64,000 nucleotides of DNA from Phanerochaete sordida (lineage: Eukaryota; Basidiomycota; Agaricomycetes; Polyporales; Phanerochaetaceae): NCBI GenBank assembly GCA_019973155.2, contig BPQB01000089.1, forward strand, positions 1 to 64,000, given 5' to 3'. This document shows positions 32,001-42,041 of this stretch, one piece after another. The first letter of the stretch is position 1. The number at the start of each line of letters is the position of its first letter. Position numbers and translations under genes: made by a program. A model generated the notes under the pieces. It was not told where the DNA came from. It did not search any database and saw nothing but the letters and a program-made list of their open reading frames with translations.

Positions 32001-35000
32001 ATGGAGGCACCCGCGTCGCAAGGCTCGTCATCCGCCTCCCCGGGTTCGAACAAAGCGCAACCGGCCCGGAGCAGAGGACAGCAGAAGTCCCGAACAACGG
32101 ACGGAATCCCTGACCGGGACACCGTCGCCAAAAAACTCAACAACATGGATCGCGGTGCTCTTCGAGCAAAATGGTTCGAGGAGTACAAGGACATCACCAG
32201 TGGCGTCCCTAATGTACTCCCCCCGTTGCGAGAAATAAACCATGCCATCCCGTTGATTGATGAGACACTTCGCATCTCTTATCACCACCCACGGTGCGCA
32301 GAGGCTCTTAAGCCACTTCTCAAGGAGAAAACCATCCGGTACGTCAACGCCGGGTGGTGGGAATACCGAGTAGTGCCGCAGGCGGCCCCCATGATATGCA
32401 TGCCCAAGCGCGACGGAGCAGACATCCGCACCGTCGTCGACTGCAGGAAACGCAATGACAACACGATCAAGGACGTGACTCCGTTCCCAGATCAGGAACA
32501 GATCCGGTTCGACGTCGCGCGTGCCGCTGTGCGATCTAAGGTGGACCTGTCGGACGCGTACGAACAAATCCGAGTAGACCCCGGTGATGTACACAAAACG
32601 GCGTTTGCCACCGTGTACGGCACGATGATCAGTCATGTCATGCAGCAAGGAGATTGTAACGCGCCATCCACCTTCCAGCGGTTGATGACGCATCTGTTCC
32701 ACCCGTACATCGGGATATTCGTACACGTGTACCTAGATGACATCTTCATCTACTCAGACACGGTGGAAGAGCACGACGAGCACTTGCGCATAGTGTTCGA
32801 CACGCTGAGAAGGAACCATCTATTCCTAAAGGCTACTAAGTGCGACCTGTACTCCAAGGACATGGACTGCCTTGGACACCGTATCGATGATCAGGGGCTG
32901 CACGCGGACGCCGATAAGATGGCCCGCATCAGAGAATGGCGCACGCCGCGGGACTACCACGACGTGCAGCGATTCCTGGGCCTCGTTCAATACTTGGCGC
33001 ACTTCATGCCGGATATCTCCGCCTATACAGGGCCCCTCTCGGCGATAGTCAAGAACGGTAGAACGTTCTTGTGGCGCCCCATACACCAGCGATGCTTTGA
33101 CACGATTAAATGGATGGCGTGCCGGGCCCCGATTCTCAAACCGATCGACTTGAGACGGGAAGAAACGGTCTGGCTAGTATGTGACGCGTCCATCAGCGGC
33201 GTCGGAGCATATTACGGCCAGGGCCCGGAGTGGGACAAGTGCCGCCCCGCCGGGTTCATGTCTAAGAAGTTTACGTCGGCCCAGCACTCGTACAAGATCT
33301 ACGAGCTGGAATTATTGGCGATACTGGAAGCCCTCCTCAAATGGGAGGACAAACTACTCGGAAGGCACTTCCACATCATCACTGATCACGAAGCACTTCA
33401 ATTCGTGAAGCACCAACCCACCTCCAGGATGTCGTACCGACAACTGCGCTGGATGGAATACTTGTCGAGATACAAGTATGATATCTCACATGAGGCGGGC
33501 GTGGTGAACGTGGTGTCCGACTGTTTTTCGAGGTACTACTCGAACGACAGGCCGGATGAGGTACATCCGTATGACGACTACGTACACGCCGACGTCCGGC
33601 TGGATCAATTGGGTGAGGACCTCCCACTCAACAGATTCGAAGAGTACAAGCGCATGCGCATCGGGCCAGCCGCGGGCGACGTACCGCTCCCCGCCCGTAA
33701 GACAATCACGCGCGAGGAGCTAAACTCGATTCGGATTACGAGATCGAAGGCTGCGGAGTTGGCTCGGGGAGAGGCCACGCCAGGCCCTACCCAGGAACCT
33801 GCGCCAAGCCCGGCGGAGCCGGAGCCCATGGCATTAGTGCCGACGGACGCGATCACGCCGTTGCCACAACGATTGGCTGTCGAAGAGCAGTTTTTCGAAG
33901 CCGTCCGTGCTGGTTACGCGGCGGACCCTACGTTTAACAAGATCATCAAGAACCCCGCTCACTTCGCTAACTACGAAGTGCGCGGGACGGACTTGATCAC
34001 GAAGAACAGGGCTGGGGACGACGTGCTCTGCATCCCTCGGGCGAAGCTGGGAAAGAAAACTCTGACCCAGATTGTCATAGAGCACGCTCATACCGTGCTC
34101 GGGCACTTCGGGTACCAGAAGACGGATCAGTACATCCGCCGATGGTACTGGTGGCCTACGTTGGGCAAAGACACGCGCAGGTTCTGCGATTCGTGCGGTG
34201 TCTGCCAGGTGAATAAGCCGTCGAACCAGGCCCCTGCGGGGCTGCTCCACAGCCTACCAATCCCCAGTCGACCCTGGGGATCGATAGCCATGGACTTCGT
34301 CGGACCGTTCCCCCGGTCTGGCGAATTTGACTACCTCTGGGTCGTCATCTGCAGACTAACGTCCATGGTGCACCTCACGCCCATTAAGACGACGGTGAAG
34401 GCGTCCGAGCTGGCCTGGATATTTATACGGGAGGTGGTCCGCCTGCACGGACTACCCGATGATATAGTATCTGACCGAGACTCGAAGTTCACATCCAAAT
34501 TCTGGCAGGAAGTCCATCGGGTGCTGGGCACGCGGTTGCTGATGTCGACTGCGTTCCACCCGCAGACGGATGGCGCTACGGAACGGGCGAATCGATCTAT
34601 AACTCAGATATTGCGTAGCTTCGTGCACCCCGACCAGTCAAACTGGGCAGACCAATTACCAATGGTCGAGTTCGCGATCAACTCGAGCATTAGCAAATCC
34701 ACGGGATTCGCCCCGTTCGAGCTGAACTATGGGCAGATGCCCCGTATGGTACAGTCACTGCCACCGGCAGGAGACAGGACTGTACCTGGCGTACGACAGT
34801 TCGCGCGGCAGGCCTTGGATAACCTCATTCGGGCACACGACAGTATACTCGATAGCCGCGTGTCTCAGACTCACCACGCTAATCAGCGACGCCGGTCCGA
34901 GGACTCGGCTCAAGGGGGGGACCGGCCGTTGCAGGCCGGTGACCTAGTCTACCTGTCCACGGAGAATCTGGCCCTGCCTAAGAACCGAGCCAGGAAACTG

Positions 35001-35444
35001 GTACCGCGGTATATAGGCCCGTACGAGGTCCTGGAAGGGGACTCCACGACGTCAGCCTATCTCATCAGATTGCCGGACGACCTGAAGCGGCGGGGAATAC
35101 ACCCGCGGTTTCACGCGTCTCTGCTGCGCCGTCACGAACCAAATGACAGCGAGCTATTCCCCCATCGAGACACACAGGTGTTTTACGACTTGGGCAGCCC
35201 GGATGACGCCGAGTATCTCGTTGACGAGATAGTGGGACACGAGTGGCGAGGAAAAGAAATACTATTCCAGGTCAAATGGAACGTGGGCGGCGACACGCTC
35301 GAGCCGATCGAGTTTGTCGGCGACCTTGAGGCCCTGGATCGATACTTGGAACTCGCTGGGGTAGGCGATTGGAGGAAACTGCCGCGCCGTCGGAGCGCCC
35401 CACCGGCGCCCCGACAAGTGCGGCGCGGGAAACGCAAAAATTGA
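32001..35444 (+). CDS. pol: chromovirus Pol: RT, RNase H, integrase, chromodomain
   Basis: 1147 aa from the ATG at 32001. The reverse transcriptase has VDLSDAYEQI and the catalytic YLDD at 244-247. RNase H shows CDASISG, YELELLAI, TDHEAL and NVVSDCFSR. Integrase has the HHCC zinc site (H..LGHFGYQKT....C..C), then D (AMDFVGPF), D (SDRDSKFTS) and E (HPQTDGATERANRS). The C-terminal chromodomain starts at about residue 1070 (YLVDEIVGHEW, ILFQVKW, TLEP). In this chromodomain the third aromatic-cage position, normally Trp in TWEP, is Leu. There is no protease in this frame. All catalytic acids are present. Confidence 0.93.
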   Translation: MEAPASQGSSSASPGSNKAQPARSRGQQKSRTTDGIPDRDTVAKKLNNMDRGALRAKWFEEYKDITSGVPNVLPPLREINHAIPLIDETLRISYHHPRCAEALKPLLKEKTIRYVNAGWWEYRVVPQAAPMICMPKRDGADIRTVVDCRKRNDNTIKDVTPFPDQEQIRFDVARAAVRSKVDLSDAYEQIRVDPGDVHKTAFATVYGTMISHVMQQGDCNAPSTFQRLMTHLFHPYIGIFVHVYLDDIFIYSDTVEEHDEHLRIVFDTLRRNHLFLKATKCDLYSKDMDCLGHRIDDQGLHADADKMARIREWRTPRDYHDVQRFLGLVQYLAHFMPDISAYTGPLSAIVKNGRTFLWRPIHQRCFDTIKWMACRAPILKPIDLRREETVWLVCDASISGVGAYYGQGPEWDKCRPAGFMSKKFTSAQHSYKIYELELLAILEALLKWEDKLLGRHFHIITDHEALQFVKHQPTSRMSYRQLRWMEYLSRYKYDISHEAGVVNVVSDCFSRYYSNDRPDEVHPYDDYVHADVRLDQLGEDLPLNRFEEYKRMRIGPAAGDVPLPARKTITREELNSIRITRSKAAELARGEATPGPTQEPAPSPAEPEPMALVPTDAITPLPQRLAVEEQFFEAVRAGYAADPTFNKIIKNPAHFANYEVRGTDLITKNRAGDDVLCIPRAKLGKKTLTQIVIEHAHTVLGHFGYQKTDQYIRRWYWWPTLGKDTRRFCDSCGVCQVNKPSNQAPAGLLHSLPIPSRPWGSIAMDFVGPFPRSGEFDYLWVVICRLTSMVHLTPIKTTVKASELAWIFIREVVRLHGLPDDIVSDRDSKFTSKFWQEVHRVLGTRLLMSTAFHPQTDGATERANRSITQILRSFVHPDQSNWADQLPMVEFAINSSISKSTGFAPFELNYGQMPRMVQSLPPAGDRTVPGVRQFARQALDNLIRAHDSILDSRVSQTHHANQRRRSEDSAQGGDRPLQAGDLVYLSTENLALPKNRARKLVPRYIGPYEVLEGDSTTSAYLIRLPDDLKRRGIHPRFHASLLRRHEPNDSELFPHRDTQVFYDLGSPDDAEYLVDEIVGHEWRGKEILFQVKWNVGGDTLEPIEFVGDLEALDRYLELAGVGDWRKLPRRRSAPPAPRQVRRGKRKN

Positions 35445-35528
35445 TTTCGGATCGAAAATTGCGTCGGGCGCACGTGGCCGACGGGGCGCCTTTTGCGGGT
35501 GTTCCGAAAGCGCCTGCCCAGTTCCCCG

Positions 35529-35608
35529 TATATTAGGACCCGTCCTGTTCAATTTTCGTCTTGCCCTCTCACCGCCATCATCCCACAACCTCGAGCCCTC
35601 CCGAGGTT
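35529..35608 (+). promoter_or_regulatory. candidate internal promoter of ORF3
   Basis: Between the Pol stop (35444) and the ORF3 ATG (35661) lie a TATATTA at 35529-35535, a pyrimidine-rich stretch as at fungal start sites, and a small inverted repeat AACCTCG/CGAGGTT (35587-35593 / 35602-35608). The ATG has a strong context (ACCATGG). Confidence 0.45.
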
Positions 35609-35660
35609 CATTAACACTCGCCCTACCAGGCCTTTTATTCTCATCCCGCAAAAAACGACC

Positions 35661-38027
35661 ATGGTCGACAAAAAGGCTGACGGACCCCCTGGGGACCGGG
35701 CCAAGAAGGCCGCCGCCGCCCCGAAGAAGGGCGACGACAAGCCCAAGGTCGCCGCTCCCCGAAAGAGCGACGACAAGCCAAAAGCCGCCGCGCGTGCGCC
35801 AGCAGCTCCGCGCGGCTCGACGGACGATGCCGCGACGACCGAGAGCGCAGAGGAGCTCCGCTCCCGCATCTCCGTCCTGCATCGCCGGGTGAAGGCCCTC
35901 GAGGAGGACAATCTGCGGCTCCGCAACAACCGCGAAGCTGACAAGGTCACTGAGCGCACCGTGCGCGAGGAGCTGCGCGAGGAACGCGACGCGGCGAACA
36001 GGAAACTGTGGGCAGCGGAGCAGGAGCTCATACAGGTACGCCGCGAGCGAGACCGCGCCGACATGGATCGGTACCTGGCGCAGCCCGAACCCGCGTCGGA
36101 CACGCCCGGCGCCAGCGCGCCGTCAAAGAACTTGACGACGCCGGCGCCCACGTCCGCGCGCCCCGCCCGGCGCGATGCCATGGAGGTCGACGACGGCGCC
36201 CAGCCCGCGAGAGAGAGCGAGCTGGACGACTACGACGCGGACCCTCTGGAACCAGAGGATTCGTCGCCGCCGCCGGAAGCCAGGACGGGTCTCCCACTGG
36301 CCAGGTGGAGGGCCGAGCAGAAGAATATCAAGAAGCGCAACGACGCGCGCCGCGACGCCGTCGTGGTTCCCCTGTCGCCTTGGGACGAGGCGCTGTCCCG
36401 CGGAAGGCACACGGCGAAGCAACGCACCAAAGACCAGTTGCTCGGTCCGCTCAGTGCGCCGCCCAAGAACAGGACGAGCGACGCGTTCGCACAGTGGGGT
36501 CACTACGAGTGGCACCACATGCAGTTCCTTCGCGACGAACGCGCGCGAAGGGCAGCACAAGGGGTACCCCCGGGCGCACCATGGCCAGTGTTTGACCCGT
36601 TCACGGTCCCGTCCTGCCCGACGCCACCTCCGGGCGTCGAGCGACAGGCCGCCCCCCGGGGACTGCCGCAGCGCCCGAGCGAGACGGCCGGGCGCGGGTA
36701 CGGCGACCGGACACGCCGGGGGTTCGGGTACTCGGCCAGTCGCGGCACCGACGAAGCGTCGCTGATGTCCATGCGGCCGCAGGCCGGGGCTCCGCGCCCG
36801 CGATGGACGCCGTCCGCTGAGAACCAGGGGATGGTGGTGGGCCACACATTTTTTGAGGGGGTGAGGAGCAGGGGTCGGTCCACGCAGTCGCGACACTCGA
36901 CCTCTGCCACTACCCCAGGGGCACCGCCTCCGGTATCACGACCCACGCCAAGCGCAGACGCGTACGAGCCAGGTCTCGACTTCCTCCGGAAAGACCCCGC
37001 TAACGCCGAGCCCATCACGAACACCGAACAGCTGCGTCCTCCGGCTACACCGGAGGAGGTAGACCGCCTCTGCGCTGAAGCAACACGACCGGGACGGATC
37101 GTGGCGTACGAGGCGTGGGGACGGTTCATCAACACCATCAACACCCAGGTCCCGAGGCACCCGCTGCGAGATCACGCCGCCTCGATCCAGTGGCAGAAGC
37201 CCGCGTGGTACGCGGAATACAAAAAGCAACAGCACGAGTCCCGAGTTGTCGACGCGTACCGCCGACAACTCGAGCTCGAGCAACGCACCAAGGAGCTAGA
37301 GGAACGGCTTCGACAGGCCGAAGAGCGAGCGTCGCACGCGTCGAGCGCCCCTGGGGAGACTCAGGAGCGTACAAACACGGGGACCGAGACCGCGACCGCG
37401 AGCACGACCGCGTCCACAGTGGACAAGGACGGCGACGAGACCATGCCCGAGGCTGGCAACGAGCAGGTGGAGAAGGGCCGGCTGGACGAGCAGCCCGCCA
37501 CCCTCTCTCATCCATCTCCACCCTCTGCGCCCCCGCGCATGCGCCGTCCGTTCCTCGACGAGTGGATGCAGTACCTGGAGGAAAACCCATCGTACTCCGT
37601 GCCTGGCATAGTCCGCGACGCTACTACCCATGTGCCGCCTCGCCCTCAACTGTCGGGAATGCTCACCATGGCGTCGCTGGTTCCCCCCGACACCTCCGAC
37701 GAAGATACGGTGCTATTCATCGAGCACCTTATCACCGTCCACTTCGTGTCGGCGCCGCTCGTACGCGTACGGCCGTTCACTTCGACGACCCGGTACTCCG
37801 GGCGCCTCGACGACATCGATGCGATCAGCACGTTCGTGCTGCGTCTGTCCGATGCGTCCCTGGCTCACGACAGCAGTGTCGCCCTCGTAGAAGTCGAGGA
37901 AGTCGCTACCTGGGCGTCGTCCATCCAGCCGAACGTGCCTACTCGGATTGGCTTCCCGCTCACGACGACGCCCGCGAACGATGCAAGCAAGACCTCGGGG
38001 CCGGAAGAGCTCATCGACTACGACTAG
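35661..38027 (+). CDS. chromovirus ORF3, 788-aa coiled-coil protein of unknown function
   Basis: The frame is open further upstream, but the first ATG is at 35661. A Lys/Ala/Pro-rich basic N-terminus is followed by a coiled coil at about residues 65-135 (SRISVLHRRVKALEEDNLRLRN... EELREERDAANRKLWAAEQEL). A long Pro/Arg-rich region comes next, then a conserved-looking helical block (EEVDRLCAEA..PGRIVAYEAWGRFINTI), a second coiled coil (RRQLELEQRTKELEERLRQAEERA) and an acidic C-terminus. No signal peptide or membrane span is visible, so it is not an envelope protein in spite of its position. It could be an accessory Gag-like or nucleic-acid-binding protein; no function is known to me. Confidence 0.75.
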   Translation: MVDKKADGPPGDRAKKAAAAPKKGDDKPKVAAPRKSDDKPKAAARAPAAPRGSTDDAATTESAEELRSRISVLHRRVKALEEDNLRLRNNREADKVTERTVREELREERDAANRKLWAAEQELIQVRRERDRADMDRYLAQPEPASDTPGASAPSKNLTTPAPTSARPARRDAMEVDDGAQPARESELDDYDADPLEPEDSSPPPEARTGLPLARWRAEQKNIKKRNDARRDAVVVPLSPWDEALSRGRHTAKQRTKDQLLGPLSAPPKNRTSDAFAQWGHYEWHHMQFLRDERARRAAQGVPPGAPWPVFDPFTVPSCPTPPPGVERQAAPRGLPQRPSETAGRGYGDRTRRGFGYSASRGTDEASLMSMRPQAGAPRPRWTPSAENQGMVVGHTFFEGVRSRGRSTQSRHSTSATTPGAPPPVSRPTPSADAYEPGLDFLRKDPANAEPITNTEQLRPPATPEEVDRLCAEATRPGRIVAYEAWGRFINTINTQVPRHPLRDHAASIQWQKPAWYAEYKKQQHESRVVDAYRRQLELEQRTKELEERLRQAEERASHASSAPGETQERTNTGTETATASTTASTVDKDGDETMPEAGNEQVEKGRLDEQPATLSHPSPPSAPPRMRRPFLDEWMQYLEENPSYSVPGIVRDATTHVPPRPQLSGMLTMASLVPPDTSDEDTVLFIEHLITVHFVSAPLVRVRPFTSTTRYSGRLDDIDAISTFVLRLSDASLAHDSSVALVEVEEVATWASSIQPNVPTRIGFPLTTTPANDASKTSGPEELIDYD

Positions 38028-38096
38028 CCGCAGGCCGGCGCGCGAGTATCAGCCTCCGCCGCTTCGTGCCTCGCGACTTCGGCTTGAGGGGGCAGG

Positions 38097-38379
38097 TGTG
38101 AGGCGCGCGTAGGGACTGGGACAGAGGCGCCCTAGCGCGGCCGTCGGGAGTCGGGAGACCCATATCCGGACATTGCCATACTTGGACATCGACATCACCC
38201 CTCCTCCATATGCTTCCGTTTCTGTACAGTTTATGTAAGCACGCCACCCGCCTTGCCTAAAGGCGGGAGGCGCGCAGACTCGGTTTCTTTCAGACTTACT
38301 TCAACCCCTGTACTACGTAGCTAGCCGCCTATACAACGCGGTCTGGTTCTTGTACGGTGTGCGTCAAGAAAGTCTTACA
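38097..38379 (+). repeat. 3' LTR of the chromovirus
   Basis: 283 bp, TG...CA, identical by eye to the split 5' LTR. It is preceded by a purine tract and followed by the target duplication ACAGT. Confidence 0.95.
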
Positions 38380-38384
38380 ACAGT

Positions 38385-39075
38385 GCACGCTCACGGCCGC
38401 ACGCAGCGGCCTGAGTGTTCGCCACGCCTACGACTCGCTGCGTGAGTAGAGGCCGGCGAAGATATGGTATCCTCGAGGTATCAGTCGTACCACTGCACGA
38501 CCGCCGCAGTGGACAGACACTGTGCGTGGTAGACCCGGTGCCGCGGAGGTGCTTCGCGGACGCGCGAGGGCTGGAGCTTGAGTCTGAGGGTGCGTGACAT
38601 CGCAGCTGGACATACATATATCTCCTGCAATAGTCGGGAATCCAGATCGAGGCCCTGCAATGCTATATCTGCCACCTGTCGCGTTCTTCTCGCGGCCCTT
38701 TACCATTGAGGTGCCCTGCGCGAAGCGATCTGTACCCGAAGAAACACTGTTACCCACCTCTCATCAAGCTTTCATGCTCAAGAGTGAACGCAGTCTCGTC
38801 GCGGCCTGCCCGAGTCGATTTGACTCTACGATATTATATTGAGTATATCAGCCTAACTGCTTCAATCATATACTCCGTATAGTTCGTTACTCTACTAGAT
38901 TTATTCGCTCGTTCACACTATATTACTCATTTGATTGCTTTCGCAAAACCTTCAAGTGATCTCCGCCTCTATGAGTATATGCGCGACACGAACGAGCGGC
39001 GAGTTGAAGACCGAGGTGAAAGCTGGAAGCACTTGCGGCAACTGGTTCTCGGGGTCCTGCACTAGCGCCTGATGG
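38385..39075. other. right internal part of the outer hAT-like element
   Basis: About 690 bases with no credible gene; AT-rich around 38840-38990. Confidence 0.5.
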
Positions 39076-39115
39076 GGTCGTCTGCCCCGCGAATTAAAGT
39101 TCCTGGTTACCCGTG
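39076..39115 (-). repeat. right terminal inverted repeat, outer hAT-like element
   Basis: Inverted copy of 24937-24976, followed directly by the second CCAAGATG. Confidence 0.8.
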
Positions 39116-39337
39116 CCAAGATGCGACGCAATCTTCTGCCGAACCACTACAATTGCCTAATTGGACACATGTCGGCAATCTCTGGGATCCTCCGGGCTAG
39201 CGACGAGTCCGATCTGCGCGACGCGGGACTGTCTCCAGCACGACCACCACTTGCCTTCCCCTGCCACGTCGCTCGTTAGTTACGGTCTGAGCGCAAAGCC
39301 GGCTTTCGCTCTCATCTCTAATCACGGTTCTCTGATC

Positions 39338-41350
39338 ATGTCCTGGAAACTCGGCAAGAGCAAGTCCAAGCCTAACCTTTCACCACAAGACACATCTCCT
39401 CGCTCAACCACACCCACTCCAGGCAACCCAGACGGAAACCTTATGCCTCGCTCTGGTATCCTCGCCATTCGCGTCCTCGGCGCAGAGGGCCTCTCTGTGC
39501 CCTCAGGCAACATCCCGCCGGCGGTGGCAGCGGCACTCAAGTCCCAGCAGGCGCAAGTGGCTGCGTCCGTGTCACCGTCGAGTGTCAACCAGCAAAGGCT
39601 GGCCAGCAAACGCAGCAACCGCGACAGCGTGCAGCGGATGCAGTGCTGGTGGCTGCCATACATCGTCATGGAATTCGAGGTCAACCAGGTCCTCATCACG
39701 CCTCTGGGCGGAGACTTGCAGAAGCCTCTGTATATGTACGAAACCCACTTGTAAGCACACGATCATCTCTTCTCGGTTGTCTCGTTGCCTGACTGTGCCC
39801 TCAGCGACGTGTCTCGTAATTCCGAGATCTCGATACAATGTTACTTGCGGAAGGAGGAGCCCAAGCGCGGTGGCGACGGCATTGCCGACGACATGGGAAA
39901 CGATCTTTTCATGGGAGGCATCCGTTTCACCCCCGACTTCGACGACATGCCCACACAAGAGCAGTGGTACGACCTCACAGGTGGCTCAGGGCGGATACAG
40001 ATTGGCATCGCCTTCAGGCCGAGCTCGGTGCGTGCTCATCGTTTGCCACGTCGCATCTTTTGACCTGACTGTTCTTTCCAGGGGGCATCTTTGACCATCG
40101 ACGATTTCGAGCTGATCACTGTTATTGGTAAGGGAAGCTTCGGCAAGGTGCGCCACTGCTGGCAGATCGTCAGCGGGTCGTGATTAACTTTGGTGATAGG
40201 TCATGCAAGTTCGCAAGCGCGACACCTCCCGGATCTATGCCCTGAAGACCATCCGAAAACAGCACATCGTCGAGCGGGGCGAGATTACGCATACGCTGGC
40301 CGAGCGTCTCGTGCTAGCCCGCGTCAACAACCCGTTCATTGTGCCGCTGAAGTTCAGCTTCCAGTCGGAACAGAAGCTTTACCTGGTTCTTGCGTGCGTG
40401 AAGCTGCCGCTGATCGCGTCTTCCAATCTAACACCAGTTGAGGTTCGTCAACGGAGGAGAGCTCTTCCACCATTTGCAGCGCGAGCAGCGGTTCGACGAG
40501 GAGCGGAGTCGCTTCTACAGCGCCGAACTCCTCCTGGCCCTCGAACATCTCCACGAGCTGGATGTCGTCTACCGTGATTTGAAGCCCGAAAACATTCTTC
40601 TTGATTACACCGGCCACATCGCTCTTTGCGATTTCGGTCTTTGCAAGCTGAACATGAAGGACTCGGATACGACGAACACGTTCTGCGGCACTCCCGAATA
40701 CCTTGCGCCCGAGATCCTGTGCGGCCAGGGTTACAGTAAGTGATGTCATTTTGTTTCGATCCTCGCGCTTGCTGACTTCCCGCGTAGACAAGACCATTGA
40801 CTGGTGGACTCTTGGTGTTCTTCTGTACGAGATGCTCTCTGGTCTTCCTCCGTTCTACGATGGTGAGTCTCAAACCCAGCTGGTGCTACCAGAGTTCTCA
40901 TCTCCGGACAGAGAACACGGAGCAAATGTACCAGAAGATCCTCCAAAACCCGCTTGTCTTTGGCGACGACATCAGCTCGCAAGCGCGCAGCATCCTCACT
41001 GGCCTTCTCACTCGCGATCCAGCTCAGCGGCTCGGCGTGAACGGCGCCGAGGAGATCAAGAAGCACCCCTTCTTCGCGAAAAACATCGACTTCAACAAGC
41101 TGCTGAAGAAGCAGATCCAGCCGCCATTCAAGCCGAGCGTCGCAAGCCCGGTCGACGTCTCGAACTTCGATACCGTCTTCACCGCCGAGGCGCCCCTCGA
41201 CAGTGTCGTCGAGGGCTCGCAGCTCTCGCAGACCGTTCAGGCGCAGTTCGCCGGTACGTCGCTACGCGAGCTCACGCCTGCCTCAGATGCTGATATCTAT
41301 GTTTAGGCTTCTCGTACGACGGCACGAACATGCCCGTCAGCCCACAATAA
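39338..41350 (+). CDS. YPK1: AGC serine/threonine protein kinase, Ypk1/SGK type
   Basis: Multi-exon gene. The ATG at 39338 ([11 protein letters not shown]) is followed by a C2-like N-terminal region with VLGAEGL and a [17 protein letters not shown] strand. The kinase begins [20 protein letters not shown] (Gly loop), then ALKTIRK (catalytic Lys), [24 protein letters not shown] (catalytic loop), DFGLCKLNM, and an activation loop [13 protein letters not shown] with the PDK1-site Thr. The last exon restores the hydrophobic motif FAGFSYDG and ends NMPVSPQ. The Ypk1 kinase acts downstream of TORC2 and PDK1 in sphingolipid and membrane-stress signalling. Everything required for activity is present. 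The outer transposon ends 215 bases upstream of the ATG. Confidence 0.93.
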
Positions 41351-42041
41351 TTGCACCATCTCCGCTCTCCGTCACTTGCTTCCGTGCTCGCCGTCTCGCT
41401 ATTCATATCTCCGCGCTGTGTAATCGCCCTGCTGGACATCCCTACTCCTCGTTTCGCTCATACTCGGCATATCTAATCGCTCACTATCGTCACTAGCTAC
41501 AGTATACACCGCTCGCCGCTCGTTCTACCGACAGCCATCCGTAGTAGATAATCTGGAAATCACGTTATAGGATCTTGCATTATCCTGGACATCCCTTGCA
41601 AATGTGTCTCCAGCCTGCGACGTCCTGGTCTGCTTCAAGTGGCCTATCACGATGTAAGGTGTTCGGGGTCTGAGACTGTTGGTTTCGCCACTGCTGAGCA
41701 GGATGAGGCACAGTGCTCACATGTCTTTATCTACCGCCTGCAAGAAAATGTGCACTATTGACGTTGTTCATCGCTGTCACTCCAGGCTAGTTCAAGTCAC
41801 ATGAAGGTCCCCAATATTGTCGGCCTGGATGCAAAACAGCGCGCCGCCCTCCGCCAGATATGGCAGGCGTCCATCCCAAATAGGCAGCTGTTGTCCTGGC
41901 GACGCCGCCCGCCGTCTTGCAGAGGGGCGGCTCTTAAAGCCTTGGCCCGCACCAGCAGCTGCGCAGGGAGCAGCGTCGTGTACAGGTGGGTCGTGTTTGG
42001 CTTGGTCACCTTGGCCGGCTGCATTTGCTCGTTTTCTCCCG
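41351..42041. other. intergenic
   Basis: 3' flank of YPK1 and 5' flank of the MARVEL-like gene. No gene or repeat recognised. Confidence 0.4.

Larger units (their letters stand above)
25419..38379 (+). mobile_element. Ty3-type chromovirus LTR retrotransposon, recent, with extra ORF3
   Basis: Two LTRs of 283 bp, identical in every base compared, begin TG and end CA. They are flanked by the 5-bp target duplication ACAGT at 25414-25418 and 38380-38384. A purine-rich GAGGGGGCAGG tract abuts the 3' LTR. Inside are Gag-protease, Pol with RT, RNase H, integrase and chromodomain, and a third long frame. All frames are open, so the copy looks young. The order RT-RNaseH-IN plus chromodomain places it in the chromoviruses. 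No canonical TGG primer-binding site follows the 5' LTR. Its 5' LTR is split by a hAT-like element at 25542-27273. Confidence 0.93.
24937..39115. mobile_element. outer hAT-like DNA element (host of the nested retrotransposon)
   Basis: Both ends start CACGGGTA(G/A)CCAGGAAC when read inward and form terminal inverted repeats of about 40 bp with roughly 90% identity (24937-24976 and 39076-39115). They are flanked by an exact 8-bp duplication, CCAAGATG, at 24929-24936 and 39116-39123. An 8-bp duplication plus CA-start ends is the hAT signature. After removal of the chromovirus the element is about 1.2 kb and shows no transposase frame, so it is a non-autonomous copy. It sits 215 bases upstream of the YPK1 start codon. 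Confidence 0.78.

Noticed and set aside
31940..32003. Programmed frameshift between gag and pol
   Set aside because: Both ORFs are in the same frame, so a shift is not needed; only the UGA separates them.
35493..35660. Upstream extension of ORF3
   Set aside because: No ATG in this part; it overlaps the TATA-like element and the pyrimidine-rich leader.
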